Source: a virus
Virus record (IMG/VR): IMGVR_UViG_3300042691_033363
Coordinates: 1-62,924 of that record
Strand: one strand, 5' to 3'
Length of the DNA stretch: 62,924 nucleotides
Part shown: positions 26,301 to 32,600 of the stretch, piece by piece
How positions within the stretch are numbered: position 1 is the first letter of the stretch
How the letters are laid out: every line of letters begins with the position of its first letter
Notes under the pieces: model-generated
The model's database searches: none
The model's input: only the letters and a program-made list of their open reading frames with translations
What the model was told of the DNA's origin: nothing
Translations under genes and position numbers: made by a program

Positions 26301-26808
26301 AATCAATTACATTGTTTTTGTTCTTCAGCGTTGTGAACAAATTTTCAATGTTCATGTAGGGATTCGACTTAGCTATTTCATCGAGTTCTTTTTTTCTGTC
26401 TTCTATCGCTTTGTCTTCTGCCTCCTGTTCTTTTGTCGCTTTTGCTAAACCAGCTTTGAGTTCGGTTTCTAAGGTTTTGAATTTCTCTTGAACTTTTTTT
26501 ACTGTTGCCTCGTCAAATTTTGCTCCTGTTTCGGGTGCTTTTTTTATGAAGGTTTCTCCTTCTTTAAATTTTATTGTTGGCGCAATTCCAGTTTGAACTT
26601 TAGCTGCTTCTGTCCAATCGACTCCCCCAGTTGTAGGTGTTACTTTTGGTTTCACAGGACCACCATTGCCGGTAGGCGTTTCGTATGATTTTTTTAACTG
26701 TGCAACGACACCCCAATCTTCGTTTTCTTTTGCTTTTCCTAAGAAACCTGTATTGATTTTAGCCTCTTCCTTTTTAGGCTGGGAACTCAGTTTTTTATCT
26801 TCTGGCAT
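14314..26808 (-). CDS. Giant polyvalent virion protein (4164 residues)
   Basis: One frame of 12.5 kb, a fifth of the genome. The N-terminus (1-800) is charged and helical. Hydrophobic segments lie near 780-890 ('SLKAAALIALSTKGVTKAA'). About 2499-2530 reads 'HWTHNPNYILAHART'...'HEIQSDQ', the HW-N-HxR/E-QSD signature of a large polyvalent-protein domain, continued near 2706 by 'NNYYNVIVPKQIGAL'. A zincin-type site 'HELAHVREKF' lies near 2873 with 'SEHFARGFEKY' about 30 residues on. Around 3255-3700 come membrane-like and 'DAIFRDFAYYYAVS', 'PFTKIPTNYAIEL' segments typical of the C-terminal half of such proteins. Polyvalent proteins are thought to be packaged and ejected with DNA. No RNA polymerase motif is visible. 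Confidence 0.85.
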   Translation of the reverse strand: MPEDKKLSSQPKKEEAKINTGFLGKAKENEDWGVVAQLKKSYETPTGNGGPVKPKVTPTTGGVDWTEAAKVQTGIAPTIKFKEGETFIKKAPETGAKFDEATVKKVQEKFKTLETELKAGLAKATKEQEAEDKAIEDRKKELDEIAKSNPYMNIENLFTTLKNKNNVIDLGMGSTIKSAEELDTYLSDKNNIHNFYMTFGSQIDQYFGKSIRTEDDFRNVLAGGLSSSDKEKFKTSYSAFTGLGVGTIFDPLFGRKPIAPGELGYRPEFNPMLPSDAAVQNNILQRQYQAKQQFDLVVEKGLNKTANGDTIDNYEDYYKYLMDPINRDAYGIKYKAQIKNGGFESAQKILEGSNVFVSDFAQFGAVVANLEENKRLVEAKADDTVAKNFLGQNATVNDGSKTTVAGLTEEDLGRIVYENELGNAFSYTINDPDFAGSKLDLNYTELEKRLAATGLGDRGMLDERLDYYKKKYINSIVQKQYQGDKLNKGSYVDPETGKTIFNYDVEMENRALSDLTPDERTIADLYDQVREIYATADRDFKAPLPRLKPDQLQKVQKLQLQIAEIKKRLDLQPVEFFSETGSRLDGEAQTLAKTTYDKTLAKEKKTDLGTLKDKRNTLYALLDWYKKMPVDSKVPLNLSEEQVDSEIEANRSFLNKAARMFAISIEDEIRDGKIVSKAQLYREIQRNKMIAETEAQLKAINKIIYLNVDTFKNDTQGIFGNFTSAAAKQIKSAISEETFLTPHEELQSAVNFFTNNGMYVPQSVRDRVEQAQESAMIGEGILESLKAAALIALSTKGVTKAAKDIFTGQNAMLIRSYMGDRYGKTGIGVFNAVEKAVTKVGVPFFSYEVAGQEGGMGVAEAIGSGLYDKTTGILPVGKIIGTSKIAQLFYTAGRIVSGGAAAFTEEAFSNTWQYAKQNGFDFVDAAKNAFGTTEDERLLNLRATAIMCFTFSAANLENLKIVFGTRQAFQQHIDNVYGGEPSETDQEILDLLDRTIKNSNWDENMPSGITAAAAPININQTTSPNTIPVDYTVNMTEPDVPNNLRASTTDGASGSVGNNEVVVEKRTGNIGEEFYVAGKDGVVDNKVVYRYNAETGKLEARGLTSTTDEFVVLNDKTRDFVETKSQENGIVARDKAETIARKNLGISEVQEKKNDAEGKVLYQTTQNESGRRKKERTDKASASASTEYQSKFAQNAKQTIALFTGKADNVDEGSAPAKKVITALSKGIGSKIKVNLSSFISGGKAMITNNVRKKYAKVADYIAPLLYDFDSTLFTKTGVDPNTGTDIMQRKPNNLDKFRAAVSRSRLFADTYKKFVDDGTLTQEDAVDNLVANLLLNKTSKIKELFGNDTQAIQSFQDLRKDFNNFVAVKYTGASSFNQTEKFSLVTPMATITTKMRKTDMDKQAADVAKEQTRRNEIAGLLADTGQGVDVEQVDGIRFLGNEITAEDYLKNLGIDTENKTPDQIQNEAKQKAESSVDAPKFNEAVERRKLNDAVRTKWKKELNRQASNIWGLKTKNPFKQRWLKTQRKAYADLAVRMFESNAQRIGMTLDEYMKNMIEVKKMTQEEFNKWLNTNPGLVPFFQNNLSPEQIAADVNKAMELRDKNMDPARIQLMTGVSFDVDGNPVYTGSVMGKGDEYTQKFTDIIEAVYEAVKSRRETEMTFNQKVKRVYSRILGRTPRSEEFKTEKLIFSLSELMQDEDFYRTYPDMQLATVRFVDEPGTPAFRFVPNYAYSSTQPGKEGKRPGDVVINLATMKNPNELQAGITRAMRKGAQFLENEYTPPPSSRFVSPTAIRTAAKELQANNKLTAAQANMVTDILDFYTDKAIFQFSQYRSLFSDIAKILYHSNVTNLTKSTAIDRLAIAYGLSNQEVVEFKNKVSDHLTKMRESGEDMNAFLNVALRLAELTDSQIMDEQFAYEFDPNVARAFAGPAQITEATDYVKDNQTDIMNSFDAAIAALEAYQQDNNFTAKEKKMAKEVVESLQELKSTIEAGRYYGGTFNYTSFISEFSKINRIIESIEDALNYGTDEGFTEDGQFYSLRRNPETLTFDAESAGQLLDWIANEVDTIRELDSRKVGEIIEEDVVADDTTNRQMYYQMFPGIDAYMDGIFDAYKPVSEFTKEQLRKNLVDSGLMTEGEFNFKYQKYQEAPELFKGSAASVFADPTVGTKGKGTKEIADDKLKQMKMMELRNAYHRNIGTAFYNNVTVAIAQLEPKEKKSDVKQKLAKDRFEARKAELEFMGIDEFLNSIEGEEVTRQQLMDWATSRPRLISYDAFSERQARIVENVYIVNNISPTRKPASGVQAAWWQDLRTMDLTGKPLPEIGGIYVSFTDGNFEFVDLATVDETELAIYEKYIGTKEFAALKKTIGDIQQIVGKDKGFVPLSAEQKSSLKDFVKIYVEMKGELDRKDEAEDYGQYRGNLQGAALPDTYEEHLLTIPISSHPYIKDINGKINELLQKLAETTDPQRTEYGVMDPNSIEAKLSDLVDQRNSFIQENFNRKHWTHNPNYILAHARTEIAIDEFGDTVLYVHEIQSDQTQDLRNRGGKAKYEFILKEQPYGKFRTIGEIFDKIADEEIQARIDSGASQNEIDALQDYYNDLANDPDNMIEEVINHFEKKLFPTLPDQIKADYKAVVDKVMAESRKTTPVPSTDAFTNTVLKQLMSVASDKGVSKIVLTDPALIGPSVLQMTPTDSELDTAFSGKVSGINNYYNVIVPKQIGALQKQLGFEVTRTRLARYVPTVDQLNPEIQPLFNYMNQLGDFNDYVSAVGLDTIVNAIKKEANVDVTGKSVKEVEAEFDKIKDAFYAKERLKFFVPNPDFLTIALNTEAKNKVAEGMAMFQRDAAGAAGATVNMDTGKTIMFALSNPNISTAMHELAHVREKFLTADERQAFLDAVGHDVWTRQTSEHFARGFEKYLATGMAPSSKLQKIFNDFKKWMLYIYGSIAGSEIDVTLSEPMRRIYDAMLGEAKTTAQPKSGVAPGQDIMMDIAGFIDGIKNNPEFKGITDEELYAALLKNGFDPVDLQDYFALRQRANIEKQQAGGLFKEEADVFENEVEAMRTIRDQKALIDELDNIDPMDYPVMLQTLEDTMASGDVILYKEIQDLIKAKQTNADPEAIREAYARILKMGSVVGNMLQLFRMLTKDSFLTNARAMFRRMEKKGLTLPDDAKKKIETLAIEVDKLKDQYKTSKQAAEADPYGISKFDKNMTNLEYNQKMYNDYQKAIENLVNFRAKYEDPTSVTDTFASLVKGNLMTPMSTSVNIVSNFVKFITGLAVDPLSSIISAIPAKVKGIVTGVKTEATTKKSLKDWWSGVSYGMPKGVGKAWRIIKNGTVVQSYDNPTAFILGWSSFKSLGKTVKLWTTLAARAIGKNDLTNEEIASKFGFRLNEVGKISKKQQLITALQGTFGITADIMFRTLGAGDAIFRDFAYYYAVSEQFKFSETYKKLTAEIKTASGSKKKDLQEQLNKMREAYIVINSDYGNAPANAEALRFVYSNENKITELIDKTRRQYTSEEVNGKFISKVARLVGVGVIPFTKIPTNYAIELIEFLIPEYALLKIGRVGYRKIKKKTKQGEVSHEKEISDARDVDRILARALVGMGVQYIARLFFESGAVSGSPQDENEEDKQKSMTYTYSLERPYSINVTLLRAALRGDKSRASGLWDMKNDLIIDYRGFGIFGAAIYTQFKEGKGREPEKAKFANRGIVEAASEDFFSSMFGNYSAAGSYIADQTFLRGVSNVAKTIADSEDDNKLANGLGDVVLTLSAALVPNSTAWIDKMNRKYLVDYDAKDAPAFKAFGIKVEDPFLTTFFTKLAIKMSERWPIGATDKLVDLPFIESELTNMPVKVDAFGKPVLQTPEGASLGHILYNTFDVTKATRGVAGYETPDWESLVYLACKKGDVWGAIPSQMPKQLMDNMGNKYKLSNEQYNNLLVFNANTRRKLIQENLINNGLYKELIDLESKYNYDFDTNGPKYGKKPGTLLGYEVLGNILNDLYRAADSMTMLAEWTMIDDERMKLYQTDRRKYDQLIETERKSLLASLPGKTYGGQTLDTETIVYKPTEIEKMQPYAADRSLTSKVFSDPLYFKNFATGVIEDLKQYNGNVSTKTVGGDATTNKQNLESSISNLEFEGGKQTQTTPQVQAKPTAKPTEKKVEQKGDVLKGLQFE

Positions 26809-26812
26809 AGTA

Positions 26813-26820
26813 CAAATATA
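26813..26820 (-). promoter_or_regulatory. -7 box TATATTTG before the giant gene
   Basis: Perfect TAnnTTTG with TACT between it and the ATG at 26808. Confidence 0.5.
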
Positions 26821-26852
26821 CTACGCAAAAAGATAAATTCATAAATCGGGTT

Positions 26853-28406
26853 TTACTTCTTAATGTCGTTTGAATCCACCACTCGCTTCATCAAATTCTG
26901 ATAGGTTTGCGTCCAACTTGCTTTTTCAGTTGGATCTAATTTTTGATTTAAGAATAAAGCATTCAAAATATTAGAACCTTCTAGATTATTTCCTTGTCTT
27001 TGTTGTGGGGTGATTATCATTCTAGTTTTTCCATCCACAACTGTTGGGTTGAATACCGGTATCCAGTAAGATTCTTGCCCAACAGATGCATATCCTGCCA
27101 TTGCTACATCTGGGTAAGCACTTGCCGATGCCCATGGTAAATACATTGGCTTGTTACCAGCAGCGATGGCTGCATCTAATTGTGTTTTATTCAGTGGTCT
27201 ATACGCACCAATATCTGTATCGTAACCACTCGGCAAAACATACAATCGTGACACTTTCAATTTCAATGCTCCAGATTGAGTAGGACCGAAGGCTCCTTTC
27301 AAGTTGTTTTGTCTTATTACGCCGATGTTTTTGCTATAATCTATGTCTGTTCCATCGGGATCTTTAGACAATACTGCGGATGCCTTTGCTACATTTGATG
27401 TACCTCCGTAGTTAATAGGTTCGTTTTGTGCAATCTGAAACTTAGTCGGCGCAACCTGGGCTCCTCCGCCAACATACACTGATGTTCTCAAACCAACATA
27501 GGTTTGTTTTGATTCGTCATAATTGGGGATATTAGGAACAACATAATCTTTGTAAAACCCATCATACAATTGCTGTGGTGATTGGTTCATTACTGTGTCA
27601 TCGCCTTGATCAAATTTCAATGCACGATACTGTTTCTGTGCAGTAGGGTTATTGCTAAAATACTTCCAACCCAAATCATAGGCCGTTTCGATTTCGCCTG
27701 GATCCGAGCCGACAAGTTGGCGCATCGTTCCTTTCATTTTGGCCAGTTCCGCTTTATCCGCCGGTATAGTGTACCGCTTGTATTCTCTAGCGATATTTCC
27801 TTCTGTTGTTTTTTCCAGATTCAAAACATTCGCTTTGTCTTTAGTCAAAATCGTTTTTTGCATCACTTGGTCAAAGGGTATTGCATCTTCTTGAAATGCT
27901 GTAATCATACCCGTTGTTGGATCGGCGGTAACATAGCCCGTCAAGAATATATCTTTGTTTTCTTGGATTTTATTTAGAAGATCCTCTTCATTTTTAGCTT
28001 GATTTATCAGATTTCTTGCCTTTATTACTGAGTTAGGTACGAATTTACCAACAGTTCTTCCCAAATCGGCGTAGTTTTCTAAGGCTTTAAGTGACTCACT
28101 CCTAGCAACATACTTGTTTGTTTCAGCGTCCCAATTCGCATATCTCTCAAACGCACTATTCATCGCACCAGGATCTCTACTCAAAATATCTCTCGATGCG
28201 TTGTTGTAAAAATCAATGGTCATGTCTTTCACTGGATCTTCGTAAATCCTGTGATACTTCTTTTTATCGACTGATACTCTGTTGCGAAGATTGCGAAGTT
28301 CTTCTTGAGCCTCTTTGGCATACTCGTCCTTTTGTGGTGTTGGAGCGGTATACCTTGGAAATCTGCCTGTTGCTCCTATTGCTGCGCCTAATGAAAATTC
28401 TGCCAT
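26853..28406 (-). CDS. Probable internal virion (cargo) protein
   Basis: 517 residues lying between the giant protein and a pair of paralogous internal proteins. The N-terminal 200 residues are helical and charged after a small hydrophobic start (MAEFSLGAAIGATG), and the C-terminal half is beta-rich ('SGALKLKVSRLYVLPSG', 'ESYWIPVFNPTVVDGKTRM'). I do not recognise the family. Context and size suggest a protein loaded in the capsid or the tail barrel and released with the DNA. Confidence 0.7.
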   Translation of the reverse strand: MAEFSLGAAIGATGRFPRYTAPTPQKDEYAKEAQEELRNLRNRVSVDKKKYHRIYEDPVKDMTIDFYNNASRDILSRDPGAMNSAFERYANWDAETNKYVARSESLKALENYADLGRTVGKFVPNSVIKARNLINQAKNEEDLLNKIQENKDIFLTGYVTADPTTGMITAFQEDAIPFDQVMQKTILTKDKANVLNLEKTTEGNIAREYKRYTIPADKAELAKMKGTMRQLVGSDPGEIETAYDLGWKYFSNNPTAQKQYRALKFDQGDDTVMNQSPQQLYDGFYKDYVVPNIPNYDESKQTYVGLRTSVYVGGGAQVAPTKFQIAQNEPINYGGTSNVAKASAVLSKDPDGTDIDYSKNIGVIRQNNLKGAFGPTQSGALKLKVSRLYVLPSGYDTDIGAYRPLNKTQLDAAIAAGNKPMYLPWASASAYPDVAMAGYASVGQESYWIPVFNPTVVDGKTRMIITPQQRQGNNLEGSNILNALFLNQKLDPTEKASWTQTYQNLMKRVVDSNDIKK

Positions 28407-28407
28407 G

Positions 28408-29073
28408 TTATGCTACTTGTTGTGCTCCGCCAAAGAGCAATGCACCTCTGGCGATGTTTTCTGTTCCTGTCTTTATCGCCTGACCAGCAGCTTGTTCTGC
28501 TAACATGCGATACTCACGCTCTGATGCTATTTGTCTGAGGCCCAAGGCACTGAGTGCTGAGTTTACTCTTTCCATGCCGGCTAGCGCACCTTGACGAGCC
28601 TGGATATCAGCCTGTGTAATTCCTTGCTCTGCTTGTATATTACTCAAACTCGCAACTCGTCCGGCGAATTGCGATGCCTGGGGCGAACCCTGAGAAATAT
28701 TTCTCATGGCCGATGCCTGCTGTGCTGCCAAGTTACTGCGATAGATATTTTCTCTTTCGGTACCTAGTCCTCTTTCATACATCTGTTGGTACAGATTCCT
28801 AGACTCCACCAACGGTGCTGCAGCTTGTCTAAAACTTGGAAACGGTAATCTCTTTGCCTTTCGTGCTTGATTTAATCCGACGGCCAATTGTACCAGTCCC
28901 ATTCCTGCTGCCGTAACTCCGCCAACAGTAGCCAGCGGATCCATAGAATCTTTAGGGGTATCATAATAAATCGGCTGAAACTGAGGACCGGTAAGAGTCA
29001 TGCCTTGTAACGGCGGCTGCATGCTAGTGATTGGTTTAGCTATTCCAAATGGTTTTATATCTTCGTTTGCCAT
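28408..29073 (-). CDS. Internal virion protein, paralogue A
   Basis: 221 residues. From about residue 58 it aligns by eye with the next upstream gene: 'VQLAVGLNQARKAKRLPFPS' against 'VQLATGLGQLRKARQLPFPS', then GLG-ER, a shared R-N-x-x-AQ, RNI, and near the C-terminus 'EQAAGQAIKTGTENIARGA' against 'EQAAGAAIKTGSENLMAGA'. Ala/Gln-rich, predicted all-helical with a Gly/Ala hydrophobic start, as in ejection proteins that line a trans-envelope channel. Starts one base after the paralogue's stop. Confidence 0.75.
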   Translation of the reverse strand: MANEDIKPFGIAKPITSMQPPLQGMTLTGPQFQPIYYDTPKDSMDPLATVGGVTAAGMGLVQLAVGLNQARKAKRLPFPSFRQAAAPLVESRNLYQQMYERGLGTERENIYRSNLAAQQASAMRNISQGSPQASQFAGRVASLSNIQAEQGITQADIQARQGALAGMERVNSALSALGLRQIASEREYRMLAEQAAGQAIKTGTENIARGALLFGGAQQVA

Positions 29074-29074
29074 G

Positions 29075-29641
29075 TTATCCTCCGTATGTTCCTCCTGATA
29101 AAATCTGAGCCCCTGCCATCAAATTTTCCGAACCGGTTTTGATTGCAGCTCCTGCTGCCTGTTCAGCTGCCATTTTATACTGACGCTGTGCAGCAATATC
29201 CTGTTGCATGATTCCTGAGATTTCGGCTTTTGCTCTTACGATTCCCGGAACCTGTGCTTCTTTAAATGATTGATTCATTAGAGCTAGTTCTCTTTCAGCA
29301 TTTGCTTTTTCCAGTCCCATGACACGACCATAGTATGAACCCATTTGGGGTGCGTTTTCCACAATGTTTCGATAATTCTTAATTGTCTGTGCTCCGATGT
29401 TAGCGCGAAACTGATCCATTCTTTCTTGGCCCAAACCCTTTTGAAAGTTTTCTTGATACAGTCGTGCGTTTTCTGAAGCATATTGTAATCCTTCACGAAA
29501 ACTTGGAAACGGCAACTGTCTTGCTTTTCTGAGTTGTCCTAGTCCGGTTGCCAACTGAACAATGCCGCCAATCGTAGCAGTGGCACCGCCTACAGCTTTG
29601 CCGCCAATCTGGCTTAACATCGTCATTGTAATTGGATCCAT
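29075..29641 (-). CDS. Internal virion protein, paralogue B
   Basis: 188 residues, the shorter member of the tandem pair described under the next downstream gene. It starts directly in the hydrophobic Gly/Ala segment ('MLSQIGGKAVGGATATIGG') and lacks the 50-residue extension of its partner. A TAACTTTG box lies seven bases before the ATG. The pair probably arose by duplication and could assemble as a mixed complex. Confidence 0.75.
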   Translation of the reverse strand: MDPITMTMLSQIGGKAVGGATATIGGIVQLATGLGQLRKARQLPFPSFREGLQYASENARLYQENFQKGLGQERMDQFRANIGAQTIKNYRNIVENAPQMGSYYGRVMGLEKANAERELALMNQSFKEAQVPGIVRAKAEISGIMQQDIAAQRQYKMAAEQAAGAAIKTGSENLMAGAQILSGGTYGG

Positions 29642-29648
29642 ACTTCTA

Positions 29649-29656
29649 CAAAGTTA
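29649..29656 (-). promoter_or_regulatory. -7 box TAACTTTG
   Basis: TAnnTTTG match seven bases upstream of the ATG at 29641. Confidence 0.4.
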
Positions 29657-29664
29657 ACTGATTA

Positions 29665-32600
29665 TCACTTATTATACAATCGAGGATTAGCTCGAAACTT
29701 CACCACATAATTGAGTAGTTTCTGAAACACCCCAGCCTCAAATTTCAGCTTGATTTTCAGATACTTGCCCCACAAGCGACTTGTATCTCCACTATTCGAA
29801 CCGGTAGATGTAGAATCGTTCTTCACCGGCGCGTAGTAGAAATCTTCAAGTTCTTCAAATTCAACATCATCCAAATACGAAATATGATCACGAGTTCCAA
29901 AATCCATTCGTTTTGGAGTAGTGTGTGTCACTGCCTGTACTGCTTCGTATGTCTTGGATAAATTGGGATCGTAATTTACAACACCTTCAATAAATCCATC
30001 ATACCCAGCACCATAAAAAGTATTGTACTGACCAGTATTTTGAACATATATCTTATTCTGTTCGTTTGGTTTTGTCGTGTAAAATGTATTGGTACGACTT
30101 GTCAATATATTCGGCCACATACTCAACTTTGAGATAAAGCCATTCTTTACTTCATCGTACACCAATGTAAAGTAGCTGTAGTATTGAGGGTGACTTTCCG
30201 GTGTCAACTGCTCCCAGTATGTTTGCCACAACGGGCCGATTCCGGGTATGTCGTTACCACTCGATATATGTGAAAACTTGCATCTGTATACATAGCTCAT
30301 GCCATTGACATGTCTTGGTGCTATGCCGGTGTTGCCAGGGTAGATAGTACTGTCTTTATCCCCTAAGAAATTGTTGATAACCAAGTTGCCTACAATGTAA
30401 GAAGTGCTCAGAGTGTGCTGTTGCAAAGTCGGATCAATTCCTTTGAATGTAAATAAAGCCTCGTAGAATTGTCCGTTGAACCCTGCTGCTATCCCGTATC
30501 CGGTTATGGCCTGAGCCCCCAGGTTAACCCACTTTGCGTTGTTTAGCAAAAACGAAATCATGCCCTTGTCGGATATCACTCGCACACCATCGCCAGACAG
30601 TCGAACTACTTTTCTTACTTCTGCGTTGTACCAGTAAAGGCTTTCATCTCCACTGAATGTTTGGCCCTTGACAACCGCAAACTTGTCCGTTGCGCCGAAC
30701 TGACTTAGCTGCGGTCCAGGAATCTTCAAAACATCTCCACTACCCAGAACGATGTCCACTCCGCCGGACGCTGTAAATAACTGTCCTTCATTGATAAACT
30801 GACGACGAATAGAATAAGGCTGAAGTGTATACAAACTTCCATTGATGACTTCCATCTCATTGATGGCACCTTGGTTTGTGTCTAAGTCAACAACATCTAT
30901 CGGCTTGAAGACACGGTAATTGTCTTTCTGGGAACCCGTCGTCTTGACCTGAGACCACCGGATAGATGCCGGCCTCTTTCCGTCCCAATCATTATCCGGA
31001 TCATAACCGTTTTCAAGAATTGTGTTGTCAATGAGATTGTATTGAGAATCATAGTTGTTCTGATTGTCGATTTCGGGCCATTGTTCGAGCCAGTTGAATA
31101 GTCCTGTTGCAATGTTTCCGACTGGGTATATCACACTTGCCGGCGTTGACCAGTCTCGGATGACGGTGTTTCCAAGATATGTTCCTTTTGAAAATTTGTC
31201 TAGGTATTGGGGGTAAATGTATCCTGTTCCAGCCTGTGCTCCATCGTAATCAATCTTGTAAAACATTTGACTATTGACAGTATTTTGCGAATAAAAAGAA
31301 TACCCTTGACCGAATCCTTCTACCTCTAAAGGAGATGTGGTAACTTCGTGGTATGTAGTCGATCTAGCTTTTATATGAGTCTTTTGTGTAAATACATCTC
31401 CGCCAAAAATGTCATCTATTAAAATACCTCTATCAGAACTACTAAGGACACGCATGTGTCCTGTTGATTCGTAGATGGTTTCATTTTTATTTTTGCTGTA
31501 CTTTTGGTTTGCTCCTTTGTCTCTGAAGATTTGAGCATATACGCACCCTTCTTTCGCAAATGTGCCAGAACCGGTTGGAAATAATCCAACAGCTCCTAGA
31601 ATCGTACTCAGTTTAGTGGATAATTTGAAAACATGGCACTCTTTACCGTTGCTGAAAAAGGGGTTTACACCGGCTACAACAGTTCCTTCTGGTGGAACAC
31701 TCAAGCCGTTTTTTACTTTATTGACACCGCTCCATCCCTGAGTAACTTCTCCTGTTGTGAATTTTCTGGATTCTTCAATTGTAAAATCGGTATACGACAA
31801 CAATGTCGAACTAAAATAGCCCGTAAACTCTTGTTGTACCGATTCGTAGTCTCCTCTGTTGAAGCCTTGTATAGTGTACTCGTCATATGGTACCGGTACA
31901 CTTAAAACTTTAATTTTATCTCCTGATGTATAAGTATAGTCAGTATTGTTAAAATAATAGTCCGGGGAATAAAAATATCCATATTCCGATTTATCTTGAT
32001 CAGAAAGCACCACGCTCGTAGGGCCTCCACTTAATAAATTCTTACGACAAAAAGAAGCAGGATATGTAGAAAATGTAAAAGCAGCGAACGGCAAATCTTT
32101 ATGATAAGGAATGATATTCGTTGTTGTATTTAATTCTCTGACTCCAGAAATCATCAAACCCGTTGCTAGTACCTCCGGAACACGATCGGCTCGCACAATT
32201 CGATATGCCTTGATGAGTTTCCACAATGGAGTTCCATTGACAGAGTAAGAAAGATCGATGTTTCCAAACTTTGGGTGCAAAATGTTTACATTGTTTGAGT
32301 CCAAGTCTGTAAAATTCGTCGTCGTGATGTTATTGGCTGTTCTCCTATTCGGCAGCGTCACATTGTTTGATTGCAAGTCAAAACGAATGTCATCGAGCCA
32401 ATAAGCGTTACTCCATTTGCCGGTGTTTCTCCATTGTACCTGTATACCGAAACGGTATGTGTCGTTCATCATGTAGCCAGCGTATCGATTGACATTGTTT
32501 GGATCCTGATATTCTCCAAATCTATATGTGGGATAAGAGTTTTTCATATCCAACACGCCAAATCTGTTTCCTCTCCATACGCTTGGTATCTGCTTGATTT

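Noticed and set aside
14314-26808. Possible virion RNA polymerase in the giant protein
   Set aside because: I looked for DxDGD (crAss-like) and T7/N4-type motifs (DGSCxGxQ, HDS) and saw none; the visible motifs are protease- and polyvalent-type.
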